A stretch of 12,742 nucleotides of DNA from Acidimicrobiales bacterium. GTDB taxonomy: Bacteria; Actinomycetota; Acidimicrobiia; Acidimicrobiales; JAKAVM01. The stretch lies in contig DAIDIS010000263.1 in assembly GCA_027451785.1 (NCBI GenBank), positions 1 through 12,742 of the forward strand, read 5' to 3'. The notes below the pieces were generated by a model. It ran no database searches, was not told the origin of the DNA, and saw nothing but the letters and a program-made list of their open reading frames with translations. The position numbers and the translations under genes were made by a program. Shown here in pieces: positions 6,422 through 12,742 of the stretch (the stretch's first letter is position 1; the number at the start of each line of letters is the position of its first letter).

Positions 6422-7414
6422 GTGGCCGATCCCGGCGGCGAAGCGCTTATGACCAAGGCAATCGATGCCGGATGGACTGCAAGGAAGTTAGCGCCTCCGA
6501 ACCCGTGGGTTGGAGCAGTGGTGGCAAGTTCATCAGGCAATCTGTTTCTTGGAGCGACCGAGCCTCCCGGTGGAAGGCATGCCGAAGTCGTAGCTTTGGA
6601 AGCGGCCGGCAAAGAGGCTTCCGGGGCAACTTTGTATGTAACGCTCGAACCCTGCTCCCACACCGGCCGTACGGGTCCATGCACCGAGGCGATAATTTCT
6701 TCAGGCATATCCCGTGTTGTAGTTGGCTTGGCCGATCCAGACGAGAACGTAAATGGCAAAGGAATCGATCGATTGCGGTCTGCTGGGGTCGAAGTCGAGG
6801 TGGGTCTGTGCGAAGGCTTGGTGGCGAACCAACTGGCACCCTATTTGAAGCACAGGACGACTGGAATGCCGTGGGTCGTCTTGAAGCTGGCTTCCACTAT
6901 TGACGGGGCTATCGCCACAGCGTCTGGTGAGTCGAAGTGGATCACAGGCGCCGAAGCCAGGAAGAGCGCTCATGAGCTGAGGGCCGAATCCGGCGCTGTG
7001 ATCGTTGGGGCTGGGACGGTTCGTTGCGACGACCCTGAGCTTACGGTGAGGCATGGTGTTTCCGGGGTGCATCCCACAAGGGTCGTCTTGGGTGAGATTC
7101 CGCCTGGAGCGAAGGTGTTGCCTGCGGAGTCGATGCAGGGGGATCTAAGGGAAATCCTGAAGCGCCTGGGAGACAGGGGGATCGTCCAGGTATTGGTCGA
7201 AGGCGGTGCAAGGACTGCATACGGTTTCCATTCGGAAGGATTGGTGGATCGATATGTGGTCTATTTGGCCCCGGCTATATTCGGCGGAGCCAACCATAGA
7301 GTGATGTTCGATGGAGTGGGTCCCAGCTCAATGGAAGGCATTTGGAGGGGAGAGCTTGTTTCGGTGGACCTGGTGGGAAGAGATTTGAGGATCGAGTTGG
7401 GAAGGGCCGGATAG
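6422..7414 (+). CDS. ribD: Bifunctional riboflavin-specific deaminase/reductase
   Basis: RibD carries out the second and third steps of the GTP branch: deamination of the pyrimidine and reduction of the ribose side chain. The N-terminal deaminase domain has PPNPWVGAVV (25-34), the zinc ligand and catalytic pair HAE (His53, Glu55) and PCSHTGRTGPC (Cys78, Cys87). The reductase domain starts at VVLKLASTIDG (152-162), with ITGAEAR, VIVGAGTVRCDDP (193-205) and LVEGGA (258-263). At 330 residues it is shorter than the usual 350-370. The strand region that normally follows RVVLD in the reductase domain is cut down to about 20 residues (VVLGEIPPGAKVLPAESMQG). Flanking motifs are intact, so this looks like a lineage variant, not a frameshift. 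The GTG start at 6422 has a weak GGGCGGG upstream. Confidence 0.93.
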   Translation: MADPGGEALMTKAIDAGWTARKLAPPNPWVGAVVASSSGNLFLGATEPPGGRHAEVVALEAAGKEASGATLYVTLEPCSHTGRTGPCTEAIISSGISRVVVGLADPDENVNGKGIDRLRSAGVEVEVGLCEGLVANQLAPYLKHRTTGMPWVVLKLASTIDGAIATASGESKWITGAEARKSAHELRAESGAVIVGAGTVRCDDPELTVRHGVSGVHPTRVVLGEIPPGAKVLPAESMQGDLREILKRLGDRGIVQVLVEGGARTAYGFHSEGLVDRYVVYLAPAIFGGANHRVMFDGVGPSSMEGIWRGELVSVDLVGRDLRIELGRAG

Positions 7415-7416
7415 GG

Positions 7417-7977
7417 ATGTTCACGGGTTTGGTCGAAGAAGTCGGCAACGTCTTGGAAGTATCCGGTGGAAAGTTCGTCTTCGGTGCCTCCTTGATCATG
7501 GAAGGGATGGCGGTGGGGGACTCGGTCGCTGTGAATGGCTGTTGCTTGACGGTCACTTCCTTCAACGGCGGTTCGTGGGAAGCGGCGGCGGTACAAGAGA
7601 CTCTTTCGCGGACAAACCTAAGCGGGCTCAAGGTGGGTGACCGGGTTAACTTGGAGCGGCCTGTCGCCGTTGGGTCTCGGCTCGGTGGTCACGTGGTCCA
7701 AGGGCACGTTGATTGCACTGGAGAAGTGGAAAAAGTTGGTGATCTGTATGAGATCGCTCACTCGGCCGCGATGTCGAAATATGCGACCGGAAAGGGATCG
7801 ATTGCCGTTGACGGCGTCTCTTTGACGATCGTCGAGGCGTGGTCCGGAGGTTTTTCGGTGGCAATAATCCCGCACACTCGCGGGGTCACCACTCTGGGGG
7901 GGCTCCGCCCCGGATCTCAGGTGAATTTGGAGTTCGACATTTTAGCCAAGTACTTGGAGGGCCTTACCAGGCGCTGA
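7417..7977 (+). CDS. ribE: Riboflavin synthase, alpha subunit
   Basis: Riboflavin synthase dismutates two molecules of 6,7-dimethyl-8-ribityllumazine into riboflavin and the pyrimidine that RibH reuses. The 186 residues form the two expected lumazine-binding repeats. Repeat one begins MFTGLVEEVG and carries VAVNGCCLTVT; repeat two carries GHVVQGHVD, IAVDGVSLTIV and IPHTRGVTTLG, ending in FDILAKYLEG. The ATG at 7417 is two bases after the ribD stop and gives exactly the family's MFTGLVE start. Longer frames starting at 7342 would only add ribD sequence read in another frame. The length is slightly below the usual 195-215. The gene is called ribE in some naming schemes and ribC in others. Confidence 0.96.
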   Translation: MFTGLVEEVGNVLEVSGGKFVFGASLIMEGMAVGDSVAVNGCCLTVTSFNGGSWEAAAVQETLSRTNLSGLKVGDRVNLERPVAVGSRLGGHVVQGHVDCTGEVEKVGDLYEIAHSAAMSKYATGKGSIAVDGVSLTIVEAWSGGFSVAIIPHTRGVTTLGGLRPGSQVNLEFDILAKYLEGLTRR

Positions 7978-8025
7978 CCGGATTGGTTGGCCGTTTCGTG
8001 GAACATCCACCATTATGGAGAGAGT

Positions 8026-9242
<1,217 letters not shown>

Positions 9243-9246
<4 letters not shown>

Positions 9247-9818
9247 GGACCGAGGTAGTTGGCCGCGAAGAGGCAGTGCGGGCTTCTTCGAACTTGGGCG
9301 AAACGATCGTGGGCACACCTGATCGAGCGAAGCTGGCAATAGTAGCGGCAAGGTTTAATGGCGAGATAACTCTGAAGTTGCTTGAAGGAGCATCAAGAGC
9401 TGCGCAGGAAGTGGGGGCCATCGAGGGATTAACTGTCGCATGGGTTCCCGGTTCGTTTGAGCTTCCATTGGTCGCCAGACAGCTCGCATTGAGCGACAAG
9501 TACGACGCCGTCGTCTGCCTAGGATGCGTAATTCGAGGCGAGACCAGCCACTACGACTTTGTCGCGGGGGAGTGTGCCAGGGGAATCCAAGACGTCCAAC
9601 TCGAAACAGGCGTTCCTGTCGCATTTGGAGTTCTGACGACCGAAACATTGGATCAGGCTTTGGAGCGTGCTGGGGGGAAGGTTGCCGATACAGGGTACGA
9701 CGTAACCATGGGTGTGCTCGAGATGGCGGACCTTTTACGTAGGCTTCCCGGGGCAAAAGGCCGACCTCAAGGAGCGGGACGCGCCGGGTTTGGTTTAGCA
9801 CCCACCTCCCGAAGGTAG
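9243..9818 (+). CDS. ribH: 6,7-dimethyl-8-ribityllumazine synthase
   Basis: RibH condenses dihydroxybutanone phosphate with the ribitylamino-pyrimidine. Visible family features are AARFNGEI (35-42), VPGSFELP (68-75), LGCVIRGETSHYDFV (93-107) with catalytic His103, FGVLTTET (128-135) and Arg142 in LERAG. Two points are unusual. The helix-capping motif normally NKG or DKG, whose lysine contacts the phosphate site in the mycobacterial enzyme, reads DTG (149-151). The protein is long at 191 residues, with about 22 extra residues in front and a Gly/Arg/Pro-rich tail (169-191). The ATG at 9243 overlaps the ribBA stop by four bases, so translation is probably coupled. The core is complete and the enzyme is probably active. 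Confidence 0.94.
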
Positions 9819-9841
9819 TGCAGGAATGCGAGGGTTTACGA

Positions 9842-10741
9842 TTGAGTGATGTAAAAGGCCAGCCTAAGCTGAGGTTAGTGCTTCCCAAGGGTTCGTTGGA
9901 GAGGGCGACATTCGAGCTTTTTGAATCGGCTGACTTAGGCATAGTGCGTAGCTCACAAGTCGACTACCGAGCGAGCATTGATGATCCGAGAGTCGGAGAG
10001 ATCAGGATCCTCAGGCCCCAAGAGATTCCGCGTTATGTAGCCGATGGGCTCTTCGACATTGGGATAACGGGCCGTGATTGGATCGAAGAGACCGACTCGA
10101 AAGTTGAGACGTTGGGCGAGCTCAACTATTCGAAGAATACAGATAATCCGATCAAAATGGTCCTTGCAGTGGCGGGGGACTCACCCGCAGTCACGGGCAA
10201 GGATCTTCCTCACGGGGTTCGGGTTTCCACCGAGTACCCGCATATCACTTCGAGGTTCTTCGCTGAGTGTGGTGTAAAGGCGGAGATAGCGCTTTCCTAT
10301 GGTGCTACTGAAGCGAAAATACCGGAGATCGCTGACGCGGTAGTTGAAATTACTGAGACCGGTCGTGCTTTGCGGGCGGCGGGACTGAAGGTAATCGACA
10401 CAGTTTTGGTTTCGAGGACCGAACTGATCGCCAATCCGGTCTCGTACGCCGATCCGGAAAAGCAACATGCTATGGAGCAGATCCTGACTCTGTTGAATGG
10501 AGTCCTTGAAGCCAGGGGGAAGGTGCTCCTTAAACTCAATGTGTCGAAGGGGCAGCTGAGCGCAGTATTGGCAGAACTCCCCTCGATGAGGTCACCGACG
10601 ATTTCCGAGCTTTCGGGAGATGTCGGCTATGCAGTGGAAACGGTAGTCCCGAAATCGGAAGTCAACGTCTTGATTCCAGCTTTGAAGGACAAAGGTGCAA
10701 CGGACATCATCGAACTCGCACTATCAAAGATCGTTCACTGA
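9842..10741 (+). CDS. hisG: ATP phosphoribosyltransferase, long form
   Basis: HisG joins ATP and PRPP in the first step of histidine synthesis. The N-terminal text LRLVLPKGSL (10-19), IGITGRDWI (73-81) and the PRPP-loop region EIADAVVEITETGRAL (162-177) identify it. The chain continues past 220 into the regulatory domain, ending ALKDKGATDIIELALSKIV, so it is the long, HisZ-independent type that is usually inhibited by histidine. I chose TTG 9842 (299 residues) because GAGGG (9830-9834) lies seven bases upstream. The alternative GTG 9818 overlaps the ribH stop by one base, adds eight residues and has AAGG only a few bases away. hisE, which separates ribH and hisG in Streptomyces, is not present here. 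Confidence 0.95.
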   Translation: MSDVKGQPKLRLVLPKGSLERATFELFESADLGIVRSSQVDYRASIDDPRVGEIRILRPQEIPRYVADGLFDIGITGRDWIEETDSKVETLGELNYSKNTDNPIKMVLAVAGDSPAVTGKDLPHGVRVSTEYPHITSRFFAECGVKAEIALSYGATEAKIPEIADAVVEITETGRALRAAGLKVIDTVLVSRTELIANPVSYADPEKQHAMEQILTLLNGVLEARGKVLLKLNVSKGQLSAVLAELPSMRSPTISELSGDVGYAVETVVPKSEVNVLIPALKDKGATDIIELALSKIVH

Positions 10742-10770
10742 CAAAGCGGTCATGAAACTGCACCCAGGGT

Positions 10771-10778
10771 GGAGGTGA
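10771..10778 (+). promoter_or_regulatory. Near-perfect Shine-Dalgarno of the cold-shock-like gene
   Basis: GGAGGTGA matches the complement of the 16S rRNA 3' end over eight bases and lies just before GTG 10780. The tight spacing (one base after the full match, four after GGAGG) is short but usable. It is the strongest ribosome-binding site I see in the window. Confidence 0.7.
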
Positions 10779-10779
10779 C

Positions 10780-11064
10780 GTGCCCGACAAAGTACCAAGC
10801 GAAATCGAACCTGGGCTAAGTGCAGAGTTGACTGGCTACTGGCTCTCCGACCAGATATGTCTGGGAATCGTCTCGGGTTTCGACTCCGAGCGTGGATTGG
10901 GTGTTGTCGAAACTAGGAAGGGAGAGTCACTTCCATTCCATTGCGTAAATATTGCGGACGGTTCAAGGGAGATCGCCCTAGGCGAGAAAGTTGCCTTTCG
11001 AGTAACCGGAAGCAAAAAGGGTAGCTGGGAAGCAATCAACATAGCCAAGCTGGGTGAGTCCTAA
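10780..11064 (+). CDS. Small diverged cold-shock-domain-like protein
   Basis: The 94-residue product has about 27 residues without similarity followed by a region that reads like a cold-shock domain (28-91). GIVSGFDSERGLGVV aligns with the usual GTVKWFNxEKGFGFI, LPFHCVNI with the FVH segment, and ALGEKVAFRV...KKGSWEAINI with LxEGQxVxFEV...GxxAxNV. The aromatic nucleic-acid-binding residues of RNP1 (RGLGVV, 38-43) and RNP2 (PFHCV, 52-56) are largely replaced, so single-stranded RNA/DNA binding may be weak or altered. The similarity is my pattern match and not a search result. It starts at GTG 10780 behind a very strong Shine-Dalgarno, 38 bases after hisG, and is probably the last gene of the long operon. 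The next gene faces it on the other strand. Confidence 0.7.
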   Translation: MPDKVPSEIEPGLSAELTGYWLSDQICLGIVSGFDSERGLGVVETRKGESLPFHCVNIADGSREIALGEKVAFRVTGSKKGSWEAINIAKLGES

Positions 11065-11097
11065 GCGGCAATTGTTGATCGGAGCGACGAGCAGCCC

Positions 11098-11610
11098 TTA
11101 TGTATCGGTGTCGTTCTCTCCGACAACCGCACTTTGGTTGGAGTCAGGTCTCGACGTATTCGCAATCGAAGCAAATGCAAGGCGAATCTGAGTAAGGGCT
11201 TCCAGGAGTTGTGGACCGGCTTCGCCAAGTCTGTTGCCGAGTCCGTCCACCAGAAGACCCAGAGAGTCAATTGCGAGCCTTGCCCCATCGAGCCTAGGTG
11301 GGCTTGAGGAAAGATATACGGCTGCCAGCTCGAAAAGCCCGTAGCAATGGTTCGCAATCACCTGTTCGGAGGGTGCCGACAGCAGCCTCTCTTGCATCTC
11401 GCGCATCTGAGCTTCGACAGCGGCCTGCTCCGCGTCCGAACCTGACTCGGGCCGAGGCTGATTGGCAGCCTCGGCCCGACCGGAAGATGCAGAAACTCTG
11501 TCTCCGGCGCTCTGGCCTGGAGATCCTGTTCGTTGAATGGGCGTGCCCTCTTCCCCCTCCTGTCTGGGTGGAATCGGTCTTTCGCCGCTAGGTGTCCATA
11601 GTGTGCTCAT
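11098..11610 (-). CDS. DUF1844-like protein of unknown function
   Basis: This is the only minus-strand gene, 170 residues. The N-terminus MSTLWTPSGERP is followed by a Pro/Ser/Glu/Gln-rich, probably disordered segment (10-60). A helical C-terminal domain (65-150) reads VIANHCYGLFELAAVYL, PPRLDGARLAIDSLGLLVDG and QLLEALTQIRLAFASIA. This arrangement (a residue group ending in an LxxAxxAIDxLxxL helix and a final LxxLR helix) resembles the DUF1844 proteins found next to infC in many actinobacteria; the family call is from memory. ATG 11610 is chosen because AGGG lies eight bases before it on the minus strand and the resulting N-terminus is compact; an upstream ATG at 11682 would add 24 residues. 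The function is unknown. A perfect inverted repeat lies inside the gene (11447-11479). Confidence 0.72.
   Translation of the reverse strand: MSTLWTPSGERPIPPRQEGEEGTPIQRTGSPGQSAGDRVSASSGRAEAANQPRPESGSDAEQAAVEAQMREMQERLLSAPSEQVIANHCYGLFELAAVYLSSSPPRLDGARLAIDSLGLLVDGLGNRLGEAGPQLLEALTQIRLAFASIANTSRPDSNQSAVVGENDTDT
11447..11479. repeat. Perfect 14-bp inverted repeat with 5-base loop
   Basis: TCGGGCCGAGGCTG (11447-11460) and CAGCCTCGGCCCGA (11466-11479) are exact reverse complements around ATTGG. The stem is GC-rich and would fold very stably in either transcript. It lies in the part of the DUF1844-like gene that encodes the low-complexity linker (about residues 44-55). No T-tract follows on either strand, so it is not a standard terminator. 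Confidence 0.9.
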
Positions 11611-11631
11611 ATTTGATACCCTAAGCAGGAC

Positions 11632-11660
11632 AACATATATGGAAAGCAGGGATACGGCAA
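11632..11660 (-). promoter_or_regulatory. Candidate promoter of the DUF1844-like gene
   Basis: Read on the minus strand, TTGCCG (complement of 11655-11660) and TATGTT (complement of 11632-11637) are separated by 17 bases, the ideal sigma-70-type spacing; TATGTT fits TAnnnT. Transcription would start near 11625, giving a leader of roughly 15 bases that still contains the AGGG ribosome-binding site. Prediction by eye only. Confidence 0.4.
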
Positions 11661-11682
11661 TATCCCCGCCTGGCCACGCCAC

Positions 11683-11879
11683 AGGATTCCGGGTTACCGG
11701 AATGCAAGTAAGCGAGAGCGAGCGACGAGCGAATTGATTCGTTGACCGCCGATCCCCTGGATGGTTGTGCGACAGGTCGGCGCCAACACGCTTGCGTGGC
11801 GTTGCTCTCCTGCACGGGATCGAGCCGCAAGAAAAGGGCGGGATCGCTTCCGGCTGAATTTAGAATGGAGTGATGCCGC
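11683..11879 (+). promoter_or_regulatory. Structured upstream/leader region of infC
   Basis: No gene is supported here. Elements seen in order are a perfect 7-bp hairpin ATTCCGG/CCGGAAT with loop GTTA (11686-11703), a purine-rich GCGAG repeat tract (11711-11731), a 12-base palindrome CGAATTGATTCG (11730-11741) and a -35-like TTGACC (11742-11747) without a convincing -10. A further possible stem-loop surrounds ACGCTTGCGT (about 11783-11792), and AGCCG (11823-11827) can pair with CGGCT (11851-11855). The infC operon is autoregulated through its leader in several bacteria; whether this leader does so is unknown. Confidence 0.3.
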
Positions 11880-11882
11880 ATA
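11867..11882 (+). promoter_or_regulatory. infC ribosome-binding site and AUA start codon
   Basis: GGAGTGA (11867-11873) is followed six bases later by ATA (11880-11882), which opens the infC frame directly after an in-frame TGA at 11871-11873. No ATG, GTG or TTG occurs in frame before the conserved EPRINEEI. A competing ATG at 11873 in another frame opens an eight-codon reading frame (MPHTCCTE, stop 11897-11899) that spans the AUA. Confidence 0.75.
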
Positions 11883-12530
11883 CCTGCTGCACCGAGTGAC
11901 GAGCCCAGGATCAACGAAGAAATCCAGGCTAGTGAAGTACGGCTAGTGGACGCCGATGGCAGCCAAGTAGGCATTGTGCCATTCAGGCGAGCACTGTCCA
12001 TCGCCAGAGACCAGGATCTCGATCTTGTGGAAGTGGCGGCCAGGGAAGCCCCTCCTGTCTGCCGCATCATGGACTATGGGAAGTTCAAGTTCGACGAAGC
12101 ACAGCGCGCGAAAGAATCGCGTAGGAAATCGTCTCACTCGACGATCAAGGAGATGAAGTACCGCCCGAAGATCGGGGAGGGCGACTTCGAAACCAAGACC
12201 CGGCAGGTTGGGAAATTCCTGGAAGAGGGCCATAAGGTCAAGATCACCATTATGTTCAGGGGGCGAGAGGTTCATCATCCGGAACTCGGGATGAAAATTC
12301 TCGATCGTATCGCCGAGAGCATGGACGGAGGGGCAAAAGTGGAAGCCTCTCCAAAGCTGGACGGAAGGAACATGACAATGGTTCTCGCTCCAGCAAAGAA
12401 GCCGGCAGGGACTCCGGCTACTGCGGCGAAGAGCCAAGGTGCCAATCCCGAAGCCGATAGCGAAGGCTCTTCGGAGCCATCATCCCCGGTCGTGGACGCC
12501 GGGGCAAACGATAGCTCTGCTACCGCTTAG
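11880..12530 (+). CDS. infC: Translation initiation factor IF-3 (AUA start)
   Basis: IF3 binds the 30S subunit, keeps the subunits apart and rejects wrong start codons and initiator tRNAs. The N-domain begins EPRINEEIQASEVRLVDADG (8-27) and continues through IARDQDLDLVEVA. The signature CRIMDYGKFKFDEAQ (61-75) leads into the basic linker helix (AKESRRK). The C-domain holds YRPKIGEGDFETK, KVKITIMFRGRE and KLDGRNMTMVLAP (ending about 171). A Pro/Ala/Ser/Glu-rich tail of about 45 residues follows (172-216), common in actinobacterial IF3. The only start that keeps EPRINEEI is ATA 11880 behind GGAGTGA. GTG 11946 would remove 22 conserved residues. Use of a start codon that IF3 itself rejects is the classic autoregulation device of infC. 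rpmI follows after 15 bases. Confidence 0.93.
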   Translation: MPAAPSDEPRINEEIQASEVRLVDADGSQVGIVPFRRALSIARDQDLDLVEVAAREAPPVCRIMDYGKFKFDEAQRAKESRRKSSHSTIKEMKYRPKIGEGDFETKTRQVGKFLEEGHKVKITIMFRGREVHHPELGMKILDRIAESMDGGAKVEASPKLDGRNMTMVLAPAKKPAGTPATAAKSQGANPEADSEGSSEPSSPVVDAGANDSSATA

Positions 12531-12545
12531 GAAGGATAAGCCAAG

Positions 12546-12740
12546 ATGCCAAAGATGAAGACCCACAGTGGTGCCGCAAAGAGGTTCAAAGTCACGGGCT
12601 CAGGTGGCCTACGTCGGCGCAAGGCCTTCAAGTCCCACCTACTAGAAAAGAAGTCGTCTAAGCGAACACGGCGCCTGAGCAAGGAATCGGCCGTGCACGG
12701 ATCTGATGTCAGGGAAGTGAAGCGGCTTCTAGGAATGTAA
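12546..12740 (+). CDS. rpmI: 50S ribosomal protein L35
   Basis: The 64-residue, strongly basic protein starts MPKMKTHSGAAKRFKVTGSG and contains the L35 core RRRKAFKSHLLEKKSSKRTRRL, with the usual short end VKRLLGM. The family is 60-67 residues long, so it is complete. GGAAGGA (12530-12536), which overlaps the infC stop, lies nine bases before the ATG. L35 is part of the large ribosomal subunit. The infC-rpmI-rplT order is near universal; rplT should begin just past the end of the window. Confidence 0.97.
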   Translation: MPKMKTHSGAAKRFKVTGSGGLRRRKAFKSHLLEKKSSKRTRRLSKESAVHGSDVREVKRLLGM

Positions 12741-12742
12741 GT

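Noticed and set aside
7342..7416. N-terminal extension of riboflavin synthase from ATG 7342
   Set aside because: The extension overlaps ribD in another frame; the family begins MFTGLVE at ATG 7417.
9355..9942. Minus-strand open frame of 195 codons opposite ribH and hisG
   Set aside because: Arg/Pro-rich shadow translation with no domain, opposite confident genes.
11065..11097. Bidirectional terminator between the convergent cold-shock-like and DUF1844-like genes
   Set aside because: Only 33 bases, with no stem plus T-tract on either strand; the TGTCG/CGACA pair nearby is short and inside coding sequence.
11686..11703. 7-bp hairpin as a terminator
   Set aside because: No T-tract on either strand, and no gene ends next to it.
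11761..11946. 61-codon plus-strand frame in the infC leader
   Set aside because: No ribosome-binding site, no recognisable text, and it runs out of frame into infC; better seen as leader sequence.
11946..11948. GTG 11946 as the infC start
   Set aside because: It would delete the conserved EPRINEEI beginning of the IF3 N-domain and has no suitable Shine-Dalgarno.

Overview
The window is a dense, almost entirely plus-strand housekeeping region from an actinobacterium. Gene order (coaBC, metK, priA, def, fmt, rpe, ribD, ribE, ribBA, ribH, hisG) follows the dfp-metK-priA-fmt-rpe-rib block known from Mycobacterium and the rib-his block of Streptomyces. PriA is the helicase-degenerate actinobacterial type. 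The moderate GC content (clearly above half, well below Streptomyces), a short RibD and a cold-shock-like gene after hisG suggest a deep-branching lineage such as Acidimicrobiia. That placement is inference, not proof.

Layout: (1) 1-3398 holds the 3' end of coaBC, then metK and priA, nearly gapless. (2) 3439-3966 is an unrecognised lipoprotein gene. (3) 3983-5528 is the N-terminal formylation pair def-fmt. (4) 5630-9818 is rpe followed by a complete set of riboflavin structural genes, ribD-ribE-ribBA-ribH, with gaps of a few bases or overlaps, apart from 48 bases before ribBA. (5) 9842-10741 is hisG. (6) 10780-11064 is a small, diverged cold-shock-domain-like protein. (7) 11098-11610 is a minus-strand DUF1844-like gene, the only reverse gene. 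It is convergent with the cold-shock-like gene and divergent from infC. (8) 11880-12740 is infC-rpmI; rplT presumably follows outside the window. The largest stretch without a gene is 11611-11879, which holds a candidate minus-strand promoter, hairpins and the infC leader.

Functional links: Rpe interconverts ribulose 5-phosphate, a substrate of RibBA. HisG draws on PRPP from the same pentose pool. Fmt and Def add and remove the formyl group of initiator methionine, and IF3 (infC) proofreads start codons.

The most interesting signal is start-codon usage. infC has no usable ATG/GTG/TTG at its conserved N-terminus and most likely starts at an AUA behind a good Shine-Dalgarno sequence. fmt also lacks any canonical start upstream of its conserved N-terminal motif, so a CUG or AUU start is implied. 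Other points are a perfect 14-bp inverted repeat inside the DUF1844-like gene, absence of rsmB and hisE from their usual slots, a RibD with a shortened reductase domain, and a lumazine synthase with a changed phosphate-site motif. I saw no tRNA, rRNA, CRISPR array, insertion sequence or phage gene.
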